From: DATNFP01 sp035606335
GTDB lineage: Bacteria; Bacteroidota; Bacteroidia; Chitinophagales; Chitinophagaceae
DNA: 36,291 bases
Reading direction: 5' to 3'
Assembly (NCBI GenBank): GCA_035606335.1
Contig: DATNFP010000065.1
Coordinates: 1-36,291, forward strand
Numbering within the stretch: position 1 is the stretch's first letter; each line of letters opens with the position of its first letter. The notes beneath the pieces were generated by a model. That model searched no databases. It was not told where the DNA came from and worked only from the letters and a program-made list of their open reading frames with translations. Below are positions 1-8,888 of this stretch, piece after piece. The position numbers and the translations under genes are program-made.

Positions 1-497
1 TTGACGCCGACATCCTGCAAACGTTCTGCGACTTCTTCTATATTTTTGGAATTATCATCCCAGCCTAACCTTGTCTTAACAGTGACAGGGAGATTTGTGG
101 CACGAACTACTGCTTTTGTGAGGCGTTCCATCAGGTTAATATCTTTCAGCACACCTGCACCTGCGCCTTTGCACACTACTTTTTTTACAGGGCAACCGAA
201 ATTGATATCTACAAGATCGGGATTAGTAGCGTCAACAATACGCGCAGCCATTTCCATAGCGTCTTCGTCGCCACCGAATATCTGGATACCTACCGGGCGT
301 TCATAATCGAATATATCCAGCTTCTGGCGGCTTTTTATGGCATCGCGGATCAGTCCTTCAGACGAGATGAATTCTGTATACATCAGATCAGCACCGTGCT
401 CTTTGCATACGGCACGGAAGGGAGGATCACTCACATCTTCCATTGGCGCAAGCAACAAAGGACAATCACCTAATTCTATATTATGAATTCTAATCAT
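1..497 (-). CDS. dus: tRNA-dihydrouridine synthase, 5' part (cut by window edge)
   Basis: The reverse strand reads from an ATG at 497 through an open frame to base 1, giving about 165 residues of an FMN-dependent tRNA-dihydrouridine synthase, which reduces uridine to dihydrouridine in the D-loop of tRNAs. Visible family motifs are LLAPMEDVSDPPFR near residue 15 (FMN-site strand), YTEFISSEG, GIQIFGG and DINFGCPVKKVVCKGAGAG, the last carrying the catalytic cysteine region. The sequence most resembles the DusB/NifR3 branch, but I cannot separate Dus subfamilies from the N-terminal half alone. The C-terminal half (helical tRNA-binding domain) lies outside the window. It is divergent from kup and its -7 promoter element lies only 9 bases before the ATG, so the mRNA leader is probably very short. 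Confidence 0.93.
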   Translation of the reverse strand, partial: MIRIHNIELGDCPLLLAPMEDVSDPPFRAVCKEHGADLMYTEFISSEGLIRDAIKSRQKLDIFDYERPVGIQIFGGDEDAMEMAARIVDATNPDLVDINFGCPVKKVVCKGAGAGVLKDINLMERLTKAVVRATNLPVTVKTRLGWDDNSKNIEEVAERLQDVGV

Positions 498-506
498 GAA
501 AGTGCG

Positions 507-514
507 CAAAGATA
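507..514 (-). promoter_or_regulatory. Bacteroidota -7 element for dus
   Basis: The reverse strand reads TATCTTTG, a full match to the Bacteroidota -7 consensus TAnnTTTG. No well-spaced TTG -33 element is seen: the nearest TTG is 24 bases upstream, just outside the usual 17-23. Only 9 bases separate it from the ATG. Confidence 0.5.
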
Positions 515-607
515 CAAATGATATAGGATTTATTGATACAACTCACGCTCTCACACAGATATATCACAAAACTATTGGCATAAACTTTCATTATACCAAA
601 AGAGTGA

Positions 608-615
608 TAAATTTG
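608..615 (+). promoter_or_regulatory. Bacteroidota -7 element for kup
   Basis: TAAATTTG matches TAnnTTTG and lies 26 bases before the proposed GTG start of kup. The -33 region has only TTTC (586-589) at a fitting distance, so this is a partial promoter match. Confidence 0.45.
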
Positions 616-641
616 CGGACGATTAAAACGACTTACTTCCT

Positions 642-2597
642 GTGGGGAAAGCTTTGAACAGAGTCTCGGTGGCTGGTCTTCTTATAGCATTAGGGATCAT
701 ATATGGTGATATTGGAACTTCTCCTTTATACGTTTTCAACTCAATATGTAATGGAAAAGTAATCAATGACCTGCTTATTACGGGTAGCCTTTCCTGCATT
801 ATCTGGACCCTAACCTTACAGACCACGATAAAATATGTAATACTAACCCTGAAAGCAGATAATAAGGGGGAAGGTGGCATTTTCTCACTCTTCGCATTAG
901 TGCGCAGGACGGGGAAATGGACGGTGTTTCCGGCAATGATAGGAGGAGCCTCCCTGCTGGCAGATGGCATGATAACTCCTCCGATCACGGTAACATCAGC
1001 CATAGAAGGATTGAGAGGAATACCAGGCATGGAAGGACTACCACAATGGACTGTAGTGTATATCGTAATTATTATACTAACCAGCCTGTTTTTCTTTCAG
1101 CAATTCGGTACGGTTTCTATTGGGAAAATTTTCGGGCCGATCATGCTTGTCTGGTTTAGTATGCTTGGTTTGCTAGGCCTAATACATGTAAGTGATAACT
1201 GGAATATTTTCAGGGCTATTAATCCTTATTACGCAATTAAACTACTGACGCAATACCCTAAAGGATTCTGGATATTGGGGGCTGTATTCCTATGTACCAC
1301 AGGGGCGGAAGCGTTATATTCTGACCTGGGGCATTGCGGGAGAGCCAATATACGCTACTCATGGATATTTGTAAAAACCTGCCTTATCTTAAATTACCTG
1401 GGGCAAGGCGCGTGGTTGCTGGGACATACAGGACATGTGTGGAATGCAGAAAAGCATAATCCATTTTATTCATTAATGCCGGATTGGTTTCTATTAATAG
1501 GCATTACCATAGCTACAGTTGCAGCTATTATAGCCAGCCAGGCACTTATATCGGGGTCATTTACATTGATAAGCGAAGCAATAAAACTGAGCTTATGGCC
1601 CAAAATGAAGATTCAATATCCTACTGCAGAGAGAGGGCAATTGTTCATACCCGGTATTAACCTGCTATTATTTATCGGATGTTCGGGAATGGTATTTATT
1701 TTTCAGCAATCCACATATATGGAAGCGGCCTATGGCCTGGCTATTACTGTATGTATGATCATGACATCGTGTCTTTTCTCGTACTATTTATATACCAGGC
1801 GAACGCCTATGATCTGGATAGTTACTTATCTGATGGTTTTCCTGACTATTGAGTTTTCTTTCCTATTTGCCAACCTGCAGAAATTCCCTCATGGCGGCTA
1901 TATAACTCTTATCATGGGGGGCGCTTTATCGCTGGTGATGTTTATATGGTATAAGTCAAGAAAGATCAGAAACAGGTATGTAGAATTTGTAAGGCTGGAA
2001 GATTATGTGCCTATAATACAGGAATTAAGCAACGATAAAAGTATACCTAAATATTCAACACACCTTGTATATCTGACAAGTGCAAACAATCCAAAAGAAA
2101 TTGAGCATAAGATCATATACTCTATTTTGTATCGCAAACCTAAACGCGCCGATATTTACTGGTTTGTGCATGTGGATGTACTGGATGACCCGTATACTGT
2201 AGAATACAGTGTAACGACCATTATCCCGAACGAGATAATAAGAATAGAATTTAAGCTTGGCTTCAGGGTAGAACACAAAATACAATTAATGTTCAGAAAA
2301 GTAGTAGAGGAAATGGTTCAGAACAAAGAGGTGAATATAGTGAGCCGCTATGAATCGCTCAGTAAAAATAATGTGATGGGTGATTTCAGATTTATTGTGA
2401 TGGAAAAATTCCTGTCGAGAGACAATGCATTACCTATGTGGGAACGAATGATGATGAAAGGATATTTTTTACTGAAAAACCTTAGCTTGTCTGAAGAACG
2501 CGGGTTTGGGCTTGATCCCTCAGATGTGACCCTTGAAAAATATCCACTGATCGTTTCTGCAATAGCTGATGTGCAGCTGAAACGTGTAGAGGAATAG
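642..2597 (+). CDS. kup: Kup/HAK-type potassium uptake transporter
   Basis: This 651-residue inner-membrane protein is a member of the KUP/HAK/KT family, which takes up K+ probably with H+. The signature LGIIYGDIGTSPLYVF lies at residues 18-33, followed by about 12 hydrophobic segments up to about residue 440 and a hydrophilic C-terminal domain of about 200 residues, the usual architecture and length. The start is taken as GTG at 642: an in-frame TAA lies 18 bases upstream (624-626) and no ATG precedes the conserved region. The gene ends directly against the stop codon of the convergent DUF1272 gene (2597/2598). It stands alone on this strand with its own promoter, so constitutive single-gene expression is likely. 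Function is secure from the signature; ion specificity is inferred from the family. Confidence 0.95.
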   Translation: MGKALNRVSVAGLLIALGIIYGDIGTSPLYVFNSICNGKVINDLLITGSLSCIIWTLTLQTTIKYVILTLKADNKGEGGIFSLFALVRRTGKWTVFPAMIGGASLLADGMITPPITVTSAIEGLRGIPGMEGLPQWTVVYIVIIILTSLFFFQQFGTVSIGKIFGPIMLVWFSMLGLLGLIHVSDNWNIFRAINPYYAIKLLTQYPKGFWILGAVFLCTTGAEALYSDLGHCGRANIRYSWIFVKTCLILNYLGQGAWLLGHTGHVWNAEKHNPFYSLMPDWFLLIGITIATVAAIIASQALISGSFTLISEAIKLSLWPKMKIQYPTAERGQLFIPGINLLLFIGCSGMVFIFQQSTYMEAAYGLAITVCMIMTSCLFSYYLYTRRTPMIWIVTYLMVFLTIEFSFLFANLQKFPHGGYITLIMGGALSLVMFIWYKSRKIRNRYVEFVRLEDYVPIIQELSNDKSIPKYSTHLVYLTSANNPKEIEHKIIYSILYRKPKRADIYWFVHVDVLDDPYTVEYSVTTIIPNEIIRIEFKLGFRVEHKIQLMFRKVVEEMVQNKEVNIVSRYESLSKNNVMGDFRFIVMEKFLSRDNALPMWERMMMKGYFLLKNLSLSEERGFGLDPSDVTLEKYPLIVSAIADVQLKRVEE

Positions 2598-2888
2598 CTA
2601 TCTTTTTTCAGGAGGAATGTGCTCGTATATTTCCTGTAATTTTTTCAGGGCTTCTATGTCTACAGGTTTATGAACTATTTTATCTGAAGGTGGGAATTTT
2701 TTAATTAATTTCTCAGGTCTTTTAGGACGTGGCGTGAACCCGCCGCCGCAATTAGGACATACATTATGTAATATCTCTTTTACGCATTGCTCACAAAACG
2801 TACATTCAAAAGTGCAGATCATTGCGTCCGTTGCACCATTGGGTAATGGCTTATTACAATTTTCGCATGTAGGCCTTATTTCGAGCAT
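2598..2888 (-). CDS. DUF1272 cysteine-rich zinc-binding protein
   Basis: This small protein of about 96 residues has the DUF1272 pattern: MLEIRPTCENCNKPLP at the start, then CTFECTFCEQCVKEIL and CPNCGGGF. The four CxxC-like cysteine pairs suggest one or two structural zinc ions. The usual family start (MLE-R-P-C) fits ATG 2888; an upstream start at 2903 would overlap the MBL gene by 8 bases. With the 2888 start, 7 bases separate it from the end of the upstream beta-CASP gene, so the two are probably co-transcribed. The biochemical role of DUF1272 is not known. The C-terminus is basic and lysine/proline-rich (about residues 50-65), which could contact nucleic acid, but that is only inference. 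Confidence 0.88.
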   Translation of the reverse strand: MLEIRPTCENCNKPLPNGATDAMICTFECTFCEQCVKEILHNVCPNCGGGFTPRPKRPEKLIKKFPPSDKIVHKPVDIEALKKLQEIYEHIPPEKR

Positions 2889-2895
2889 AAGTTTT

Positions 2896-4308
2896 CTAAT
2901 CAAAATTACCCAATCCTATCTCCTGGTGTAACGAAGGTATTTCTACATCTGTAAAACCTTTTTTCAATAATCTTTCTCTGAAATTTACCTGCACTTCATA
3001 TTCTCCGTGAACAATAAACAGTTTATGTACCTCACGCGGGTCCTGGCAGGCAAGCCATTGGCTAAGGTCTTCATAATCACCATGGGCACTTAAACTTTCT
3101 ATAACGCCTACTTGTGCGTTCACATCATAATGTGATCCATAAATGGATACCTGCTTTGCACCACTTCTTAGGCGGCCACCCAACGAAGCAGGCTCACAAT
3201 ACCCGACAATTAATATTGTATTGTTGGGGCTATTAATGTTATTGACTATGTGATGCTTTACCCTACCGGCTTCTGCCATACCGGATGCAGAAATAATAAC
3301 ACATGGCTCTTTTAAGTCTTTTAACCCGATAGATTCATCTGCACTTTTTGTATAGTGAAGTCCTTCAAACGCAAAAACATCATTATCCTTTTTTAATAAC
3401 TCACTTACATCTTTATTAAAACATTCGGGATGATGCTTTGTTAACTCTGTAGCTTCAGTTGATAATGGGCTATCTACAAAATATTTTAGTTTGGGCAGGC
3501 GATGTTCTAATTCGAGCCTATTAAGCAGAAAAAGAATTTCCTGAGTACGGCCTACACTAAAAGCAGGAATAATAAGATTACCACGCTTTTCTATACAAGT
3601 GTGTTGTATAAATTTTAATAGCTGATCAGCGGCCGGCAAGATGATGTCATGAAGTTTATCACCATAGGTAGATTCGATTATTATATAATCTGCTTGTGGA
3701 AATGTTTCAGGAGATTTGAGCAGCATGTCGTTGTATCTGCCGACGTCGCCACTAAAAGTTAATCTAACTTCTTTTCCATTCTCGCGGAGCTTTAGATTTA
3801 CTGCAGCGCTGCCAACAATGTGACCCACATCTGTATATAATAATTCTATATCATCATCAATTTTGAACGGAGTATGATAATCTATAGGATGAAATAATGG
3901 AAAAACTTTGTCAGCATCCTCAATTGTGTATAATGGCTTTACCAATTCCCTACCCTCTTTTTCTCTAAGACGATTGACATGTTCTATATCCGATTCCTGG
4001 ATGTGGGCAGAATCTAATAGAAGTATTTGGGCAAGATCAGCAGTTTGCGTCGTGCAGAATATCTTTCCATTATAACCCTCTTTTACTAGTTTAGGCAGTA
4101 AGCCAACGTGATCAATGTGAGCGTGGGAAATTATTACATAGTCAAGTTCCAGCGGATCAAACCCCCATTGGCTATTTAATGTCAATGTTTCTTTGCCCAT
4201 GCCCTGAAACATGCCACAATCCAAAAGAACTTTTTTACCTGAACTAAATTGAATAATATGCTTGGAACCGGTAACAGTTCTTGCTGCACCGTGAAATGAT
4301 ATTTTCAT
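2896..4308 (-). CDS. MBL-fold beta-CASP hydrolase, RNA-processing (CPSF73/YSH1-like)
   Basis: This 470-residue protein combines a metallo-beta-lactamase fold with a beta-CASP insertion, the arrangement of bacterial homologues of the mRNA 3'-end endonuclease CPSF73. Visible residues: the two-metal motif SHAHIDHVG (H62, H64, D66, H67), GHIVGSAAV (H163) and SGDVGRYN (D188); beta-CASP motifs IESTYGDK, PAFSVGRTQEILF, VDSPLSTEATEL and VIISASGMAEAGRVKHH; and the C-terminal RMMBL segment SAHGDYEDL with the last metal-binding His. All catalytic positions are present, so it is probably an active cytoplasmic RNase, although some family members act as esterases. It leads a DUF1272 gene 7 bases downstream, and a promoter-like pair lies just before its ATG. 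Confidence 0.92.
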   Translation of the reverse strand: MKISFHGAARTVTGSKHIIQFSSGKKVLLDCGMFQGMGKETLTLNSQWGFDPLELDYVIISHAHIDHVGLLPKLVKEGYNGKIFCTTQTADLAQILLLDSAHIQESDIEHVNRLREKEGRELVKPLYTIEDADKVFPLFHPIDYHTPFKIDDDIELLYTDVGHIVGSAAVNLKLRENGKEVRLTFSGDVGRYNDMLLKSPETFPQADYIIIESTYGDKLHDIILPAADQLLKFIQHTCIEKRGNLIIPAFSVGRTQEILFLLNRLELEHRLPKLKYFVDSPLSTEATELTKHHPECFNKDVSELLKKDNDVFAFEGLHYTKSADESIGLKDLKEPCVIISASGMAEAGRVKHHIVNNINSPNNTILIVGYCEPASLGGRLRSGAKQVSIYGSHYDVNAQVGVIESLSAHGDYEDLSQWLACQDPREVHKLFIVHGEYEVQVNFRERLLKKGFTDVEIPSLHQEIGLGNFD

Positions 4309-4314
4309 GTATGT

Positions 4315-4346
4315 CGAAAATAGGGATAAAAAGTAAATAAATGCAA
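4315..4346 (-). promoter_or_regulatory. Probable promoter for the MBL/DUF1272 pair
   Basis: On the minus strand TTG (4346-4344), preceded by T, is followed after 21 bases by TATTTTCG (4322-4315), one mismatch from TAnnTTTG. Spacing is ideal; the -7 box ends 6 bases before the ATG at 4308, implying an almost leaderless transcript. Confidence 0.45.
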
Positions 4347-4361
4347 ATGGTCTGAATCGTG

Positions 4362-5246
4362 TTATACATTTACACCAAGTCTTTCCATTGCTTTGTAAGC
4401 ATTTTGCTGTGCCAGTTTGCGCTTATATTGATACCACCACTGCGGGGCAACTTTTATTAACATGTTATTAAATCCACGCATTCCTAAAATATGATATAAG
4501 CCATTTAGCTTTGGCATTACACCCCCTGGCAAGGCACGCAAGCTCATAGCGAAGCCACTCTCCATGTATTGCATATGGTGCCAGTAACCGCTGGGCATAA
4601 ATAAAGTTTCGCCATGGCCAAGGATAGTCTCATAAGCCTGGGCATATTTTAATCCGGGAAAATTTTCGGTATCAAGATGCTCGTGCCAATCAACAAAGCT
4701 CGCTGAACTTTCTACAGTGGACGGCATTTTATAGATAAAGGGGGACTGATCATTTCGCAACAATAAAACCCGCTTTTTGCCTATAAATTGGGTATGAAAA
4801 ATATGAGCAAGGTCAATATCGTAATGCATATGTGCGATAGAACCGGCTCCTCCTACAAACATCATTGGGTATTTCTTTAAAAAACCCTTTACAAGATGAT
4901 CTTCGAACGAAAAGTCTTCGACAATATGTGGCGCGTATTTAAAAATATTAAAGAGAAAAATTCTTAACTCTACCGGGCCTTTTCTTATCATATCCAGATA
5001 ATCGCCAAAAAGCATATAATCATCTGCTCCATTAACAAGGACATTGGCTCCGGCACGAACATTGTTATAAACGCCAACTTTTACATTGCCAACAATCTGT
5101 TTGAAATAATCCCAGGTCCATTTAGTATAAGCGGGCCACTGTTTTGACAGGTCTGTTATGATGACTGGCTTATTAGGTATCAGGTATTTTTCTCGGAAGG
5201 TATCATGGGAGATGTCAGTTACTCGGTCTATTGTAGTCAGTTGCAT
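4362..5246 (-). CDS. JmjC/cupin-8 domain Fe(II)/2-oxoglutarate oxygenase-like protein
   Basis: This 294-residue protein has the cupin-8 (JmjC-type) layout: an N-terminal segment with IPNKPVIITDLSKQWPA (residues 23-40), the core HMHYDIDLAHIF with the HxD iron ligands H141 and D143, GKKRVLLL after it, and GETLFMPSGYWHHM with the distal histidine (H223 or H224). The lysine in GKKRVLLL is in the usual place for 2-oxoglutarate binding. Relatives hydroxylate protein or RNA-linked residues or small molecules; the substrate here cannot be told. It is 53 bases upstream of the MBL gene on the same strand and may be co-transcribed, but a promoter-like pair lies between them. Cytoplasmic; no signal peptide. 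Confidence 0.85.
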   Translation of the reverse strand: MQLTTIDRVTDISHDTFREKYLIPNKPVIITDLSKQWPAYTKWTWDYFKQIVGNVKVGVYNNVRAGANVLVNGADDYMLFGDYLDMIRKGPVELRIFLFNIFKYAPHIVEDFSFEDHLVKGFLKKYPMMFVGGAGSIAHMHYDIDLAHIFHTQFIGKKRVLLLRNDQSPFIYKMPSTVESSASFVDWHEHLDTENFPGLKYAQAYETILGHGETLFMPSGYWHHMQYMESGFAMSLRALPGGVMPKLNGLYHILGMRGFNNMLIKVAPQWWYQYKRKLAQQNAYKAMERLGVNV

Positions 5247-5283
5247 AGTTCATCCTTTGGTAAAAAATGAGTAAACAATTTAA

Positions 5284-5291
5284 CAAAGATA
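5284..5291 (-). promoter_or_regulatory. Bacteroidota -7 element for the JmjC gene
   Basis: The reverse strand reads TATCTTTG, a full TAnnTTTG match, 37 bases before the ATG at 5246. No clear TTG at 17-23 bases upstream. Confidence 0.4.
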
Positions 5292-5328
5292 AAAGTTCAG
5301 CTATTTATTTACTATACCTATAAAAGAA

Positions 5329-5356
5329 TTGTGCCCTTCCTGCAGGAAAGGCACAA
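5329..5356 (-). terminator. Hairpin downstream of the parvulin gene
   Basis: A stem of TTGTGCC with GGCACAA encloses the palindrome TTCCTGCAGGAA with one C/A mismatch. It lies 24 bases past the stop of the parvulin-type isomerase gene. In the minus direction it is followed by TTCTTTTATA, a weak T-tract, so it is a plausible intrinsic terminator. Confidence 0.5.
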
Positions 5357-5379
5357 AAAACACATTTTTAATAACAATA

Positions 5380-7341
5380 TTATTTTTTTACCATACTTTC
5401 AAAAACAGTCTTGTCCACCTTCATTGGGTATTTATCGCGCATTTGCTTGTTCCAGTTCTTTTCAAGGTAGTCCTGGTATTCGGCAACTACATATCCCCGG
5501 GCTTCATCCAGTGATTTTGGAGTTGGCTCATTGTACACTTCTTCAGCTTTTACAACAGTATAAGTACCATTTGAATTATTCATCGCTTCTGTAGCCTTTC
5601 CTTTTACTATTGAGCTACGTGGCACATCTTTGAAACGTGAAAATTCATAATGACCGTGCAGAATAATTACCGCATCGGGTTTTGTGTCACTATTCATAAT
5701 TTTTACCATTGCCGAGTCGGTCATACTTTTCTTAGCAAGCAATTTCAGGCCTTCTTTTAGTGCGGCTTGATCCTTAAACTTATATTCGGAGCCAACAAAA
5801 CCAGGCTCCCACATATATTTATCCTTATGAGCTTCATAAAATGCTTCCAGGCCTACTGTGTCACGCGATGCTTTACCCCAAACATTGCGATCCATTAATT
5901 CAAAAAGCATTACACCATCACGATACTCTTCCATTAGATTTTTAAAATCAGGATTTTCTTCCACTAATCTATGCTCTTCAAAATCATTTACCACACTACT
6001 TACATACATGGTATATAAATCATGTAGCACTGTTTCTTTTGGGCCCATTAACCTGCCACGAGTTACAGATTCGGCAAAACTCATAAAGTCACTTTGCTTG
6101 TAATCTCTTCCTGCCAGCGTAAATACCGGTTTATTCATATTCATAAAATCAGAAACTCTGAATGTTTTAGACCCATTCGCTGTATCCGGGGCATTATTCA
6201 GTTTTGTTATTATCTCCTGGTAATTAGCAGGATATTCTTTAAAACCATTCTTTTCTTTGATCTTTTCAAAGAAAATATCGCGTGCTACCTGAGAGCGATA
6301 ATCGTTTTCCACCTTACGTTTAAGTTGAGGTTCAAGAGTGTCAAATGGTTTCAGAGGATATTTTTCCAATAATTTAATAATATGAAAACCATAATCTGTT
6401 TGCACCGGCTTAGATACATCTCCCGGCTTTTTCAGTGCAAAAGCTGCGCTTTCGAATGGTGGAGTCATTTTACCTACTCCGAATTGAGGCATTACGCCGT
6501 TATCATTCGCAGTGAATTTATCATCTGAATATTTCTTTACTAATTCATCAAAAGAAACACCCTTTTTTATTTCTGTTTCAACACTATCTGCACGTTTGCG
6601 GGCAGCTTCAATTCCCTCTTCACCTTTTGATTTGGGACAAGCTATCAATATTTGCGCAACTTTGATCTCTCCTACTGCAGGACGCTTATCAAGAACCTTT
6701 ACGATATGATAACCAAATTGCGTACGGAATGGTTTGGAAATTTTGCCAACCGGAGTACTATATGCGACATTTTCAATAGGATATGTTACTTCAAGGGCCG
6801 TGATATACCCTATATCACCTCCATTCTCTTTAGAGCCACGATCTTCGGAGTATTCTTTTGCCATAGTGGCAAAATCTGCTTTTTTGCTTTCCAGAACGTT
6901 GTAAATGCTATCTATTTTATGATAGGCAGCTACAGAATCTGTACCCGGACGGCAAAGTATCAGGATATGAGCAATGCGCACATCTTCTTTCGATCTTTCA
7001 TAAGCCTCATGAATCAATCTTTTGGTTACTTGCTCATCTGTAAGATAATTTCTTGCAAGCTGTTTGCGATAAGTATCCAACTCACGCTGAATACTTGTAA
7101 GCGTATCAAGATGCTGGGATTCAGCCTCAGTTACCTTCATACGAAACAAGGAATACAAATCCAGATACCCGCGTAATGCCGTGTCTGAAAAATCAGGTTT
7201 TTTGTTGAGGCTATTTTTCTCATAAACCCTCAAAAATTCTGCTTTGCTTACAGGGTTATTACCATAGGTAAAAAGTGTTTGCGCCTGCACAGAAGCCATA
7301 AATGCCCCAGCAGCAAGGCATGTAAGAACCAGCTTTCGCAT
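5380..7341 (-). CDS. Periplasmic peptidyl-prolyl isomerase with two parvulin domains
   Basis: This 653-residue exported protein carries a signal peptide ending ...FMASVQAQ (residues 1-21), a helical SurA-like N-terminal region, a parvulin domain at about 120-222 (VRIAHILILC ... ENGGDIGYI ... FGYHIVKVL) and a second at about 225-330 (IKVAQILIAC ... GVMPQFGVGKM ... YGFHIIKLL). The roughly 320 residues after that have no domain I recognise and are probably a helical chaperone module. It probably assists folding or outer-membrane delivery of exported proteins, in the manner of SurA/PpiD. It lies 15 bases downstream of a TlpA-like gene on the same strand and is the last gene of that run, followed by a hairpin. 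The grouping suggests joint disulfide and prolyl folding functions in the periplasm (inference). Confidence 0.92.
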   Translation of the reverse strand: MRKLVLTCLAAGAFMASVQAQTLFTYGNNPVSKAEFLRVYEKNSLNKKPDFSDTALRGYLDLYSLFRMKVTEAESQHLDTLTSIQRELDTYRKQLARNYLTDEQVTKRLIHEAYERSKEDVRIAHILILCRPGTDSVAAYHKIDSIYNVLESKKADFATMAKEYSEDRGSKENGGDIGYITALEVTYPIENVAYSTPVGKISKPFRTQFGYHIVKVLDKRPAVGEIKVAQILIACPKSKGEEGIEAARKRADSVETEIKKGVSFDELVKKYSDDKFTANDNGVMPQFGVGKMTPPFESAAFALKKPGDVSKPVQTDYGFHIIKLLEKYPLKPFDTLEPQLKRKVENDYRSQVARDIFFEKIKEKNGFKEYPANYQEIITKLNNAPDTANGSKTFRVSDFMNMNKPVFTLAGRDYKQSDFMSFAESVTRGRLMGPKETVLHDLYTMYVSSVVNDFEEHRLVEENPDFKNLMEEYRDGVMLFELMDRNVWGKASRDTVGLEAFYEAHKDKYMWEPGFVGSEYKFKDQAALKEGLKLLAKKSMTDSAMVKIMNSDTKPDAVIILHGHYEFSRFKDVPRSSIVKGKATEAMNNSNGTYTVVKAEEVYNEPTPKSLDEARGYVVAEYQDYLEKNWNKQMRDKYPMKVDKTVFESMVKK

Positions 7342-7356
7342 ATTAATATTTATTTT

Positions 7357-8805
7357 TTAAGATTTTACTTTAGTTGTCTTATCCTTTTGTTCGATCATAT
7401 CAATTACTTGCGTAATGTTAGTATGATCCAGTTTTTTACCGCGAATGATCTTTTTATCGTCGAGCAAATATATGATAGGGGTGCTATACACGTCGTATTT
7501 AGTTCGATAATCTTCGCGCGTATGGTCCGGATCCCAAACGTTGATCCAGTCATTAAGATTATTTTTATCAATAAATTCTTTCCATTTCTTTTCATCGCCC
7601 TCTGTGCGTACGGCATAAACTTTTACACCTTTAGACTTTAACACAGCGCGATATACAGAATCAACCAAAGGAATCTCATGCTGGCAATGACCACATTCAG
7701 GAGACCAAAAAACTACTAAAGTATATTTTGCCTTTATATCAGAAAGACTTTGCTCTTTACCATTGATATCCGGCATTTTAATTTCGGGAGCTACATTTCC
7801 TATAACGTTCGGCATTATTTTCGATGCGCGATCTATATACTTTGACAGATCATCATTGCTTAGCCAGGTAGCATCACCTTTCATGTAATAATTTTCTACC
7901 AGGTACACAAACACTACATCCATACCCATAATCTTGCTGTCTAAAGAAAAATTCTTTATCCAATCGAGTGTATATTTAAACAGTTCTTTAGTTCCTTTTG
8001 TTTTTGCAAGCAGCATATCAGCTTCTTTATCTATGCTATCAGGAGAAGGGTAAGTAAGCCTGTTAAAGTATTCGGTCAATTTAGGCTCAAGAATGGGAGT
8101 ATGAATGAGACGGTCGTCCTGGAAATTAAATCCATCCCAATAATGATCTTTGTAATAAGTATAAGAGAAGGTGCTATCAACTGTTTTGCCATCAGACAAA
8201 TAATGGGGACCATCGGGAACAACAGGTAATTCCAACGCATGAAAAATAGTAGCAAGCAATGTATTAGGATGTTGAGCCGCAACACTTTTTCGATATGTTG
8301 TTAACTGCTTAGCATGGTCATTTAATTTTTGACGAACAGTGCTGCTATCTGCTTTTGTTTTTGCTCCTGCATATTCCTTTAATAACTTTTGCTGATCCTC
8401 ACCATAGGTTTTAAGAAATTTTTCATACTGCTGGAAATATTCATTTTCAGGCGAGTTATTGAATGTAACGCTGTATGGCAAATCCTTTACAGACATATTT
8501 ATTCCGATATCATCGCCATTATTTAACAAGAACTCGAAATATGTTTTCTGATCCGAGAGAAGAATGATATAGATACCACCGATCGTACTCTCTTTGTTAT
8601 TGAATACTGCTACACCATTTTTATCAATATGAGCAGAATCGGCTTTATAGATCGTCGGCAGACCTTTTGCATAATAGTAAGCAAGATAGGCCTCTGTGTC
8701 GTTTGCACCAGTTAACTTCAGTTTAATGTGATACCCCTCACGCGCAAAAGCATGCTGCCCCATGCCGATGAGCAACAGCAAAAGGATAAGTGTAATTTTT
8801 TTCAT
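7357..8805 (-). CDS. TlpA-like thioredoxin-fold protein (DUF4369/DUF5106-type), paralogue B
   Basis: This is a protein of about 482 residues with the signal peptide MKKITLILLLLLIGMGQHAFA. The N-terminal half (HIKLKLTGANDTEAYLAYYY... with GGIYIILLSDQKTYFEFLLNN) resembles DUF4369, the middle resembles DUF5106, and the C-terminal part is a redoxin/TlpA domain with the active site SPECGHCQHEIP and the cis-proline segment YSTPIIYLL. A longer frame starts at 8871, but the signal peptide fixes ATG 8805, which is preceded by AAAGAGAAC. It lies 83 bases downstream of a close paralogue with near-identical stretches and 15 bases upstream of the parvulin gene. Likely role: periplasmic thiol-disulfide exchange, probably reductive; the partner is unknown. 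Confidence 0.9.
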   Translation of the reverse strand: MKKITLILLLLLIGMGQHAFAREGYHIKLKLTGANDTEAYLAYYYAKGLPTIYKADSAHIDKNGVAVFNNKESTIGGIYIILLSDQKTYFEFLLNNGDDIGINMSVKDLPYSVTFNNSPENEYFQQYEKFLKTYGEDQQKLLKEYAGAKTKADSSTVRQKLNDHAKQLTTYRKSVAAQHPNTLLATIFHALELPVVPDGPHYLSDGKTVDSTFSYTYYKDHYWDGFNFQDDRLIHTPILEPKLTEYFNRLTYPSPDSIDKEADMLLAKTKGTKELFKYTLDWIKNFSLDSKIMGMDVVFVYLVENYYMKGDATWLSNDDLSKYIDRASKIMPNVIGNVAPEIKMPDINGKEQSLSDIKAKYTLVVFWSPECGHCQHEIPLVDSVYRAVLKSKGVKVYAVRTEGDEKKWKEFIDKNNLNDWINVWDPDHTREDYRTKYDVYSTPIIYLLDDKKIIRGKKLDHTNITQVIDMIEQKDKTTKVKS

Positions 8806-8888
8806 GTTCTCTTTACGAAATTGTTGTTTTTCTAAAAAAGTAAATACCCCGAAATTGGGTTTCGGGAGCATAAACTTAGGAATATATT

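Noticed and set aside
1..306. Plus-strand 101-residue frame over the dus gene
   Set aside because: It is a shadow of the conserved tRNA-dihydrouridine synthase on the other strand, with low-complexity translation.
6652..7176. A 174-residue plus-strand frame inside the parvulin gene
   Set aside because: It lies fully within a gene with clear family motifs and has no recognisable domain of its own.
7279..7641. A 120-residue plus-strand frame across the parvulin/TlpA junction
   Set aside because: It is antisense to two well-supported genes and has no recognisable domain or promoter.
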